Assembly (NCBI RefSeq): GCF_022179325.1
Contig: NZ_BPQQ01000047.1
Location: forward strand, 1 to 64,000
Origin: Methylobacterium isbiliense
GTDB lineage: Bacteria > Pseudomonadota > Alphaproteobacteria > Rhizobiales > Beijerinckiaceae
Length of the DNA: 64,000 bases
Reading direction: 5' to 3'
The notes under the pieces were generated by a model. It had not been told where the DNA came from and ran no database searches. It saw nothing but the letters and a program-made list of their open reading frames with translations. A program made the position numbers and the translations under genes. Each line of letters begins with the position of its first letter. Within the stretch, counting starts at the first letter, position 1. Positions 52,288-60,292 of this stretch are shown piece after piece.

Positions 52288-53775
52288 ATGGCCATTCCCA
52301 GCACCCTGACGGCGAACCTGGAGCCGGTGACGCAGGAATACCGCGTCGCGCCCCACAACATCGACGCCGAGCAGGCGCTGCTGGGGGCCATGCTGGTCAA
52401 CAACGACGCCTACTACCGGGTCTCGGACTTCCTGCTGCCCGAGCACTTCATGGAGGAGGTGCACCGGCGGATCTTCGAGGTGGCGGTCAGCCTGATCAAG
52501 GCGGGCAAGCTCGCCTCGCCGATCACCCTCAAGACCTATCTGGGCGACGCCGACCTCGGCGGCCTCACGGTGAGCCAGTACCTCGCGCGGCTCGCCGCCG
52601 AGGCCACCACGGTGATCAACGCCGAGCATTACGGCCGCACGATCTACGACCTCGCGCTGCGCCGCCGCCTCATCACCATCGGCGAGGACCTCGTCAACGG
52701 CGCCTACGAGGCCCCGGTCGAGACCTCGCCGCGCGACCAGATCGAGGCCACCGAGCGGCGCCTCTACGAACTCGCCGAGACCGGCAAGTACGACGGCGGC
52801 TTCCAGAAATTCTCCGACGCCCTGACGGCCGCCGTCGACATGGCGGCCAAGGCCTATCAGCGCGAGGGGCGGCTGTCGGGCATCGCCACCGGCCTGTCCG
52901 ACCTCGACGCCAAGATGGGCGGGCTGCAGGCCTCCGACCTGATCATCCTCGCGGGGCGCCCCGGCATGGGCAAGACCTCGCTTGCCACCAACATCGCCTT
53001 CAACATCGCCAAGGCCTACACGGGCGAGAAGCAGCCCGACGGCACGGTGAAGACCGTGAACGGCGGCATCGTCGGCTTCTTCTCGCTCGAAATGTCGGCC
53101 GAGCAGCTCGCCACCCGCATCATCGCCGAGCAGTCGGGCGTCGCCTCCTACAAGATCCGCCGCGGCGACATCCGCCCGGAGGATTTCTACAAGATCACCG
53201 ACGCCGCCCGGGACATGCAGACGATCCCGTTCTACATCGACCAGACCGGCGGCCTCTCGATCGCGCAGCTCGCCGCCCGCGCGCGCCGGCTCAAGCGCCA
53301 GCGCGGCCTCGACCTCCTGGTGGTGGACTACCTCCAGCTCCTCTCCGGCGCCGCCAAGAAGGGCGACAACCGCGTGCAGGAGATGACCGAGATCACCACC
53401 GGCATGAAGGCCCTGGCCAAGGAGCTGGAGGTGCCGATCATCGCCCTCTCGCAGCTCTCCCGCCAGGTCGAGACCCGCGACGACAAGCGGCCGCAGCTCT
53501 CGGACCTGCGCGAATCGGGCTCGATCGAGCAGGACGCCGACGTGGTGATGTTCGTCTTCCGCGAGGAGTACTACGTCAAGAACAAGAAGCCGCGCGAGGG
53601 CACGGAAGAATTCTTCACCTGGGAGGCGGAGATGAACCGGGTCTACGGCAAGGCCGAGGTGATCCTGGGCAAGCAGCGCCACGGCCCGACCGGCACCGTC
53701 GAGCTGCAGTTCGACGCCGAGATCACCCGCTTCTCGAACCTCGCCCACGGCGACCGGCTGCCCGAGCAGATGTGA
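52288..53775 (+). CDS. dnaB: Replicative DNA helicase DnaB
   Basis: 495 residues. The N-terminal primase-binding domain (VAPHNIDAEQALLGAMLVNN) is followed by a RecA-like motor with Walker A GRPGMGKTS (K229), Walker B LDLLVVDYLQLL and the DnaB motifs QLSRQVETRDDKRPQLSDLR and ESGSIEQDADVVMF. There is no intein. It is the hexameric fork helicase loaded at oriC. The ATG at 52288 has CGGAG upstream. Confidence 0.98.
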   Translation: MAIPSTLTANLEPVTQEYRVAPHNIDAEQALLGAMLVNNDAYYRVSDFLLPEHFMEEVHRRIFEVAVSLIKAGKLASPITLKTYLGDADLGGLTVSQYLARLAAEATTVINAEHYGRTIYDLALRRRLITIGEDLVNGAYEAPVETSPRDQIEATERRLYELAETGKYDGGFQKFSDALTAAVDMAAKAYQREGRLSGIATGLSDLDAKMGGLQASDLIILAGRPGMGKTSLATNIAFNIAKAYTGEKQPDGTVKTVNGGIVGFFSLEMSAEQLATRIIAEQSGVASYKIRRGDIRPEDFYKITDAARDMQTIPFYIDQTGGLSIAQLAARARRLKRQRGLDLLVVDYLQLLSGAAKKGDNRVQEMTEITTGMKALAKELEVPIIALSQLSRQVETRDDKRPQLSDLRESGSIEQDADVVMFVFREEYYVKNKKPREGTEEFFTWEAEMNRVYGKAEVILGKQRHGPTGTVELQFDAEITRFSNLAHGDRLPEQM

Positions 53776-53830
53776 TAGGCTCCTGCGGGTGCCGACGCCT
53801 CCCCGCGCCGGCCGCGATGGAGATCGGCGG

Positions 53831-54328
53831 ATGGCTCCTCCGGACACCCTGACCGCGGACCGCCCGATCGGTGCGCGGGACGAAGGCTACGACGGCGACC
53901 TCTACACCTGGGCGATGCAGCAGGCGGAGCATCTGCGTCGCGGCGAATGGTCGAAGCTCGACGCTGCGAACGTCGCGGAGGAGATCGAGGAGGTGGGGCG
54001 CGAGCTGTACAACCGCCTGGAGAGCGCGCTCAGGGTCATCCTCCTGCATCTCCTCAAGTGGGATCATCAACCGGAGCGGCGCTCGCGCAGCTGGACGGTC
54101 TCGATCCGCACCCAGCGGGTGATCGCGGAACGCATCCTCGCGCGACACAGGGGGCTGACGCATCGCCTGGACGAAGCCGTCGGGCAGGCCTATCGCCTCG
54201 CCGTGATCGAGGCGGCGGGCGAGACCGGGCTCGACGACGAGGTGTTTCCGCCGGATTGCCCCTATGCGCTCGACGAGATCATGAATCGTCCCATTCCCTG
54301 GCCTGCGACCGAGGGCGGCCGGTCATGA
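53831..54328 (+). CDS. DUF29 family protein
   Basis: 165 residues. The DUF29 signature is plain: YDGDLYTWAMQQAEHLRRGE, NVAEEIEEVGRELYNRLESA, VILLHLLKWDHQPERRSRSW. The family is widespread in cyanobacteria and alphaproteobacteria, small, helical and of unknown function. Its stop overlaps the start of alr (ATGA), so the two are translationally coupled. The ATG at 53831 is favoured over an upstream one by position of the conserved domain. Confidence 0.9.
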   Translation: MAPPDTLTADRPIGARDEGYDGDLYTWAMQQAEHLRRGEWSKLDAANVAEEIEEVGRELYNRLESALRVILLHLLKWDHQPERRSRSWTVSIRTQRVIAERILARHRGLTHRLDEAVGQAYRLAVIEAAGETGLDDEVFPPDCPYALDEIMNRPIPWPATEGGRS

Positions 54329-55425
54329 CGGAGAGCCACGGCGCCCGCCTGACCATCGACCTCGGCGCGCTCGCGGCGAACTGGCGGATCCTCGCCGCGC
54401 AGGCCGCGGGCGCGGAATGCGCCGCCGTGATCAAGGCCGATGCCTATGGCTGCGGCATCGCCCGCGCCGCCCCCGCCCTGTGGCGGGCCGGCTGCCGGAC
54501 CTTCTTCGTCGCCCATCTGTCGGAGGCTGAGGCCGCGCGGAGGGCGGTGCCGGAGGCGGTGATCTACGTCCTCAACGGGTTTCCGCCGGGGAGCGCCGAC
54601 GCCTACCGGGCAGGCGGCTTCCGGCCCGTCCTCGGCGCCCGGGCCGAGATCGCCGAATGGGCGCAGACGGGCCGGGCGCCCGGCGGCGCCCTGCCCGCGG
54701 CGCTCCACGTCGATACCGGCATGAACCGGCTCGGCCTGAGCGTGCCGGAGGCGCTCGACCTCGCGGGGGATCCCGGGCTCGGCGCGCCCTCGCTCCTGAT
54801 GAGCCATCTCGTCAGCGCCGAGGTGGCGGGCGATCCCCTCAACGCCCGGCAGGTGGCGGACTTTGCCCGCCTGCGCGCCGCCTTCCCGGGCGTGCCGGCC
54901 TCGCTGGCGAACTCCTCGGGCATCTTCCTCGGGCCGGAGGCCCGCCACCAGATGGTGCGGCCGGGCTACGCGCTCTACGGCGGCAATCCGACGCCGGAGC
55001 GTCCGAACCCGATGCGGCCGGTGGTGCGGCTCGACGCCCGGATCCTGCAGCTGCGCGACGTCTCGCGCGGCGAGACCGCGGGCTACAACGCCCGCTGGAC
55101 CGCACCGGGGCCGCGCCGCCTCGCCACGCTGTCGGTCGGCTACGCGGACGGCTACCCGCGCTCGGCCTCCGGGCGCGGGGCGGCCCTGGTCGGCGGGGTG
55201 CTCTGCCCCTTCGTCGGCACCGTCTCGATGGACCTCATCATCCTCGACGTCACCGACGCGCCCGCGGCCGCGCTGGAGCGCGGGGCGCCCGCGACCCTGA
55301 TCGGCGATCGACTCGACGTGGACGAGGTCGGGCGGCGGGCCGGCACCATCGGCTACGAGATCCTGACGAGCCTGGGGAAACGCTACGATCGTCACTATAT
55401 CGGAGATGATCCCGCCGCCGGATGA
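54325..55425 (+). CDS. alr: Alanine racemase
   Basis: 366 residues. The PLP Lys is K37 (AAVIKADAYGCG) and the catalytic Tyr of the opposite subunit is Y254 (TAGYNARWTA). HVDTGMNRLGL and VRPGYALYGG are also typical. It makes D-alanine for peptidoglycan. It starts inside the DUF29 stop codon (ATGA). The dnaB-alr-radA neighbourhood is typical of alphaproteobacteria. Confidence 0.96.
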   Translation: MTESHGARLTIDLGALAANWRILAAQAAGAECAAVIKADAYGCGIARAAPALWRAGCRTFFVAHLSEAEAARRAVPEAVIYVLNGFPPGSADAYRAGGFRPVLGARAEIAEWAQTGRAPGGALPAALHVDTGMNRLGLSVPEALDLAGDPGLGAPSLLMSHLVSAEVAGDPLNARQVADFARLRAAFPGVPASLANSSGIFLGPEARHQMVRPGYALYGGNPTPERPNPMRPVVRLDARILQLRDVSRGETAGYNARWTAPGPRRLATLSVGYADGYPRSASGRGAALVGGVLCPFVGTVSMDLIILDVTDAPAAALERGAPATLIGDRLDVDEVGRRAGTIGYEILTSLGKRYDRHYIGDDPAAG

Positions 55426-55497
55426 CGCACGGCCCCTCCCCTGCCTGCGGCGGGGCTTCCCCGCGCCTCACCCCGCCCCCGCCGCCCCCTGCATCCC

Positions 55498-56937
55498 ATG
55501 GCCAAATCCCACCAGACCTTCGTCTGCCAGTCCTGCGGGGCGGTCTACAACCGCTGGCGCGGGCGCTGCGAGGCGTGCAACGGCTGGAACACGATCGTGG
55601 AGGAGACCGGCCCGGCGAGCCCGGCGGCCGGCCCGGTCGCCACGCGGCCGAGCCGCGCCAAGGGCCGGGTCTTCCCCCTCGAAGGCCTCACCGGCGAGGC
55701 CAAGCAGGCCCCCCGCACGCCGTCCGGCATCGCCGAACTCGACCGGGTCACGGGCGGCGGCTTCGTGCGCGGCTCGGTGATCCTGCTCGGGGGCGATCCC
55801 GGCATCGGCAAGTCGACGCTGCTGATGCAGGCCTCCGCGGCGCTGGCCGCCCGGGGGGAGCGCGTCGCCTACATCTCGGGGGAGGAAGCGGTGGGGCAGG
55901 TGCGGCTGCGGGCCGAGCGGCTCGGGCTGGCGCAGGCCCCGGTCGAACTCGCCGCCGAGACCAACGTGGAGGACATCGTCGCGACGCTGTCGCAGGGCCG
56001 CCCGCCGGCGCTGGCGATCATCGACTCGATCCAGACCATGTGGACCGAGACGGTAGAATCGGCGCCCGGCACGGTCACGCAGGTGCGCGGCTCGGCCCAG
56101 AGCCTGATCCGCTTCGCCAAGACCACCGGCACGGCGGTGATCCTCGTCGGCCACGTCACCAAGGACGGGCAGATCGCCGGCCCCCGCGTGGTCGAGCACA
56201 TGGTGGATGCGGTCGCCTCCTTCGAGGGCGACCAGGGGCACCATTTCCGCATCCTGCGGGCGGTGAAGAACCGCTTCGGCCCCACCGACGAGATCGGCGT
56301 GTTCGAGATGACCGACGGGGGGCTGGCCGAGGTGCCGAACCCCTCGGCGCTGTTCCTGGCGGGCCGCGACCTCGCCGCGCCCGGCACCGCGGTCTTCGCC
56401 GGCATGGAGGGCACCCGCCCGCTCCTCGTGGAGATCCAGGCCCTGGTCGCGCCCTCCGCGCTCGGCATGCCGCGCCGCGCGGTGGTGGGCTGGGACCCCA
56501 ACCGCCTCTCGATGGTGCTGGCGGTGCTGGAGGCCCACGGGGGCATCCGGCTCGGGGGCCACGACGTCTACCTCAACGTGGCGGGGGGCCTGCGCATCTC
56601 CGAGCCCGCCGCCGATCTCGCGGTGGCGGCCGCCCTAGTCTCGTCCCTGTCGGGCACGCCGCTGCCCTCGGACGCGGTCTATTTCGGCGAGATCGGCCTC
56701 TCGGGCGCGGTCCGTCCTGTGGCGCAGGCGCCCGCGCGGCTCAAGGAGGCCCAGAAGCTCGGCTTCGCCAAGGCGCTGATGCCGCAGGGCCGCGGCGAGG
56801 CCGCCGAGCGGGGCCTGTCCGCGGAGGCGCTGCGACACATCGCCGACCTCGTGGCGGGCGTGGCCGCGGGCCGGGCCGGCCGCAAGGGAGCGGACGCCAA
56901 GCGCGCGCGCCTGCCGGCCTACGACGACGAGAGCTGA
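55498..56937 (+). CDS. radA: DNA repair protein RadA
   Basis: 479 residues. A four-cysteine zinc finger (C10, C13, C24, C27; FVCQSCGAVYNRWRGRCEAC) precedes the RecA-like ATPase with Walker A GGDPGIGKST (K105) and the RadA-specific KNRFG (257-261). The C-terminal part is Lon-protease-like (DVYLNVAGGLRISEPAADLA, FGEIGLSGAVRPV). It drives branch migration during recombination and helps in natural transformation in some bacteria. Confidence 0.97.
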   Translation: MAKSHQTFVCQSCGAVYNRWRGRCEACNGWNTIVEETGPASPAAGPVATRPSRAKGRVFPLEGLTGEAKQAPRTPSGIAELDRVTGGGFVRGSVILLGGDPGIGKSTLLMQASAALAARGERVAYISGEEAVGQVRLRAERLGLAQAPVELAAETNVEDIVATLSQGRPPALAIIDSIQTMWTETVESAPGTVTQVRGSAQSLIRFAKTTGTAVILVGHVTKDGQIAGPRVVEHMVDAVASFEGDQGHHFRILRAVKNRFGPTDEIGVFEMTDGGLAEVPNPSALFLAGRDLAAPGTAVFAGMEGTRPLLVEIQALVAPSALGMPRRAVVGWDPNRLSMVLAVLEAHGGIRLGGHDVYLNVAGGLRISEPAADLAVAAALVSSLSGTPLPSDAVYFGEIGLSGAVRPVAQAPARLKEAQKLGFAKALMPQGRGEAAERGLSAEALRHIADLVAGVAAGRAGRKGADAKRARLPAYDDES

Positions 56938-57058
56938 GCGCGAAGCGGCGGGGGCCACCCCGGGTGACGGAATGGCCGCGGCAGAGTATAGGACGGAGGC
57001 GGCCAGGGGCGGCCGCACCGCTTGCCCTCAACGTCGCGCGCTCCCGGTCGTTCCTGAG

Positions 57059-57655
57059 ATGCCGTTCTCCGTCCTCGATCTCGTCGTCCTCGGTGTGGTG
57101 GTGATCTCCGCCCTGCTCGCGGCGGTGCGCGGCTTCACCCGGGAGGTGCTGGCCATCGTCGCCTGGGTCGCCGCCGCGGCGCTCGCCTGGTACCTGCACC
57201 CGATGCTGCAGCCGACGCTGATGCAGCACATCTCGAGCGAGACCGTGGCCCGCGTGGTCTCGATCGCCGCGATCTTCCTCGCCACCCTGCTGGTCGTCTC
57301 GATCATCACGGTGAAGATCTCGGACCTCATCCTCGATTCGCGCATCGGCGCCATCGACCGCAGCCTCGGCCTCGCCTTCGGGGCGGCGCGCGGCTTCCTG
57401 ATCTGCGTGATCGGCTGGGTCTTCCTGGCATGGCTGGTGCAGGGCAAGGTGCCGGACTGGGCGCAGCAGGCCCGCTCCAAGGACATCCTCGACAACACCG
57501 GCCAGAAGCTCGTGGCGATGCTGCCGGGCAACCCCGACGAACTGCTCAAGCAGTTCGGCAAGCGCAAGCCCGAGGCCGATCCCGGCACCGATGCGCCGGC
57601 CGAGGCCGACACGCCCCCGCAGCGCCGCACCGACGCGGCCCCGACGCGGCGGTGA
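57059..57655 (+). CDS. cvpA: CvpA family membrane protein
   Basis: 198 residues from the ATG at 57059. Four hydrophobic helices (FSVLDLVVLGVVVISALLAA, GFTREVLAIVAWVAAAALAW, VVSIAAIFLATLLVVSIITV, LGLAFGAARGFLICVIGWVF) with the conserved RGF-x-RE and DR-x-LG-x-x-FG motifs identify CvpA, first described as needed for colicin V production and linked to envelope stress. It precedes purF, as in most proteobacteria. The tail is Pro/Asp-rich and disordered. Confidence 0.93.
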   Translation: MPFSVLDLVVLGVVVISALLAAVRGFTREVLAIVAWVAAAALAWYLHPMLQPTLMQHISSETVARVVSIAAIFLATLLVVSIITVKISDLILDSRIGAIDRSLGLAFGAARGFLICVIGWVFLAWLVQGKVPDWAQQARSKDILDNTGQKLVAMLPGNPDELLKQFGKRKPEADPGTDAPAEADTPPQRRTDAAPTRR

Positions 57656-57894
57656 GGCCTGCACCGGACGAGAGACCGGGCGATCCGGGACGAGGCGGCA
57701 GGCCAGCCCTGCACGCCACGCGCATCCGCGCCTTGGCTCCGCCCCACTCCATTCCTACATGAGCGGCACGGTGCCGGCCCGGATCTGCCGGAGACTCGTT
57801 TGTGTCGTGGATGAGCGGATCGTCGGCCTCGCGGGAGCATGCGGGGTGGGCTAGCCAGGGTCGTTGCAGGACCGGCCGCGAGGGATTTTGCATC

Positions 57895-59397
57895 ATGGCA
57901 GATCGACAGGAAGCGCGCCGGTTCGCCCCCCAGGGCAGCGACGCGTTCGAGCCCGCATGGGATTTCGACGGCGACCAGCTTCGCGAGGAATGCGGCGTCT
58001 TCGGCATCCACGGCCATCCCGACGCCGCCGCCATCGTGGCGCTCGGCCTGCACGCCCTCCAGCACCGCGGGCAGGAGGCGGCCGGCATCGTCTCGTTCGA
58101 CGGGCGGGTGTTCCACTCGGAGCGCCGCCTCGGCCTCGTGGGCGATTCCTTCTCCGACCTCGCGACGATCGAGCGCCTGAAGGGCACCGCGGCGATGGGG
58201 CATGTGCGCTACTCGACCACCGGCGAGACCATCCTGCGCAACGTCCAGCCGCTCTTCGCCGAGCTGGAGACCGGCGGCCTCGCGGTGGCGCATAACGGCA
58301 ACCTCACCAACGGGCTGCTGCTGCGCCGCCAGCTCGTGCGCGACGGCGCCATCTGCCAGTCGACCTCCGACACCGAGGCCATCCTCCATCTCGTCGCCCG
58401 CTCGCGCCACGTGCGCATCGTCGACCGGGTGATGGATGCGCTGCGCCAGATCGAGGGCGCCTACGCCCTCGTGATGATGACGAACAAGAAGCTGATCGGC
58501 GCGCGCGATCCCCTCGGCATCCGCCCGCTGGTGCTCGGCGAACTCGACGGACGCTACATTCTCGCCTCCGAGACCTGCGCCCTCGACATCATCGGCGCGC
58601 GCTTCGTGCGCGACATCGAGAACGGCGAGATGGTGGTGATCTCGGACGAGGGCATCCGCTCGATCCGCTTCGCCCCCGAGCAGCAGCTGCGCCCCTGCAT
58701 CTTCGAGTACATCTACTTCGCAAGGCCGGATTCGGTCGTGAACGGCAAGAACGTCTACGCGGTGCGCAAGAGCATCGGCGTCGAACTCGCCAAGGAGGCG
58801 CCCGCCGACGCCGACATCGTGGTGCCGGTGCCGGATTCCGGCGTGCCCGCGGCGCTGGGCTACGCGCAGGAGACCGGCCTGCCGTTCGAGATGGGCATCA
58901 TCCGCAACCATTATGTCGGGCGCACCTTCATCCAGCCGACCCAGTCCGTGCGCGAACTCGGCGTGCGGATGAAGCACTCGGCGAACCGCGCCGCGATCGC
59001 CGGCAAGCGCATCGTGCTCGTGGACGACAGCCTCGTGCGCGGCACCACCTCGGTGAAGATCGTGCGCATGATGCGCGAGGCCGGCGCCGCCGAAGTGCAT
59101 TTCCGCATCGCCTCGCCGCCGATCACGCATCCGGACTTCTACGGCATCGACACGCCCGAGAAGGAGAAGCTGCTCGCCGCCACCCACGACCTGGAGGGCA
59201 TGCGCCGCTACATCGGCGCCGATTCCCTCGCCTTCCTGTCGATCCCGGGCCTCTACCGGGCGATGGGCGAGGAGGGCCGGGATGCGGCCTGCCCGCAATA
59301 CACCGACCATTGCTTCACCGGCGACTACCCGACCCCGCTCACCGATCTGGCGGTGGCCTCGCCGCGGCGCATGGCGATCCTGGCCGAGGCGGACTGA
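57895..59397 (+). CDS. purF: Amidophosphoribosyltransferase
   Basis: 500 residues. A propeptide of about 32 residues precedes the N-terminal nucleophile Cys (C33, REECGVFGIHG). The glutaminase domain has RGQEAAGI, MGHVRYSTTG and NGNLTN. The PRPP-binding loop is IVLVDDSLVRGTTS. It lacks the Fe-S cysteine set at the C-terminus in any obvious form, though a CPQYTDHCF segment is present. It performs the committed step of purine synthesis. The ATG at 57895 is the one that gives the normal propeptide length. Confidence 0.97.
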   Translation: MADRQEARRFAPQGSDAFEPAWDFDGDQLREECGVFGIHGHPDAAAIVALGLHALQHRGQEAAGIVSFDGRVFHSERRLGLVGDSFSDLATIERLKGTAAMGHVRYSTTGETILRNVQPLFAELETGGLAVAHNGNLTNGLLLRRQLVRDGAICQSTSDTEAILHLVARSRHVRIVDRVMDALRQIEGAYALVMMTNKKLIGARDPLGIRPLVLGELDGRYILASETCALDIIGARFVRDIENGEMVVISDEGIRSIRFAPEQQLRPCIFEYIYFARPDSVVNGKNVYAVRKSIGVELAKEAPADADIVVPVPDSGVPAALGYAQETGLPFEMGIIRNHYVGRTFIQPTQSVRELGVRMKHSANRAAIAGKRIVLVDDSLVRGTTSVKIVRMMREAGAAEVHFRIASPPITHPDFYGIDTPEKEKLLAATHDLEGMRRYIGADSLAFLSIPGLYRAMGEEGRDAACPQYTDHCFTGDYPTPLTDLAVASPRRMAILAEAD

Positions 59398-59401
59398 CCC
59401 G

Positions 59402-60157
59402 ATGACCGACACCCTCACGGCCACTCCCCTCGCGGAGCGGATCGCCGTCGTGACCGGCGCCTCGCGCGGCATCGGCCGGGCGGCGGCGCTGGCGCTGGCC
59501 GCCGCCGGCGCCCACGTGATCGCGGTGGCGCGCACCCAGGGCGCGCTGGAGGATCTCGACGACGCGATCCGCCAGGGCGGCGGCTCGGCCACCCTCGTCC
59601 CCCTCGACCTCAAGGATTACGACGCCATCGACCGGCTCGGCGCGGCGATCAACGAGAGGTGGGGCCGGCTCGACATCCTGATCGGCAATGCCGGGGTGCT
59701 CGGCGCCCTGATGCCGCTCGGGCATATCGACCCGAAGGTCTGGGCCAACGTGATGGACGTCAACCTCACGGCGAACTGGCGCCTGATCCGCTCGCTCGAT
59801 CCGCTGCTGCGCCGCTCCGACGCGGGCCGGGCGGTGTTCGTGTCGTCCGGGGCCGCAGCGAGCTGCCGGGCCTACTGGGGCCCCTACGCGGTCTCCAAGG
59901 CCGCCCTGGAGGCGCTGGTGCGCACCTACGCGGCCGAGACCGCCACCACGCCGGTCAAGGCCATGCTCCTCAATCCCGGCCCTCTGCGCACCGCCATGCG
60001 GCAGGCCGCGATGCCGGGCGAGGACCCCGAGACCCTGCGCACGCCCGAGGATCTGGCGCCCCATATCGTGCGCCTCGCGAGCCCGGCCTGGACGGACAGC
60101 GGCGTGATCTACGACTTCCCGACCGGCCGGGTGCTGTCGCCGCAAGGTCCCGCCTGA
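59402..60157 (+). CDS. Short-chain dehydrogenase/reductase after purF
   Basis: 251 residues. Rossmann loop TGASRGIGRA (19-28), NAG at 96-98, catalytic S149, Y162 and K166 (YAVSKAALE). It starts 4 bp after purF and is surely co-transcribed. An SDR at this place is conserved in Hyphomicrobiales; its substrate is unknown. The C-terminal part is short and lacks the usual DGG motif (FPTGRVLSPQG). Confidence 0.9.
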   Translation: MTDTLTATPLAERIAVVTGASRGIGRAAALALAAAGAHVIAVARTQGALEDLDDAIRQGGGSATLVPLDLKDYDAIDRLGAAINERWGRLDILIGNAGVLGALMPLGHIDPKVWANVMDVNLTANWRLIRSLDPLLRRSDAGRAVFVSSGAAASCRAYWGPYAVSKAALEALVRTYAAETATTPVKAMLLNPGPLRTAMRQAAMPGEDPETLRTPEDLAPHIVRLASPAWTDSGVIYDFPTGRVLSPQGPA

Positions 60158-60228
60158 CTCAGGCCCGATCCGCCGGATCGACCGGACCCTTCATGCCGGG
60201 CGCTGACCCGGCTTGATCCGAGCAAGGA

Positions 60229-60256
60229 TTGTATCCGGAAAGATTCTTCGTAATAC
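60229..60256 (+). promoter_or_regulatory. Candidate promoter of the SLOG/TM gene
   Basis: TTGTAT and TAATAC with a 16-bp spacer lie in a locally AT-rich patch 37 bp upstream of the start at 60293. Just before it, GCCGGG-N6-CCCGGC (60195-60212) could be a weak terminator for the purF unit. Confidence 0.45.
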
Positions 60257-60292
60257 ACGTGAGGCACCTGCCGTTGTGGGGGAGCCTCCGAC

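Noticed and set aside
60158-60292. Attachment site or tRNA marking an integrated island at the start of the SLOG locus
   Set aside because: No tRNA, integrase or direct repeat was found; the change in gene content alone does not prove integration.
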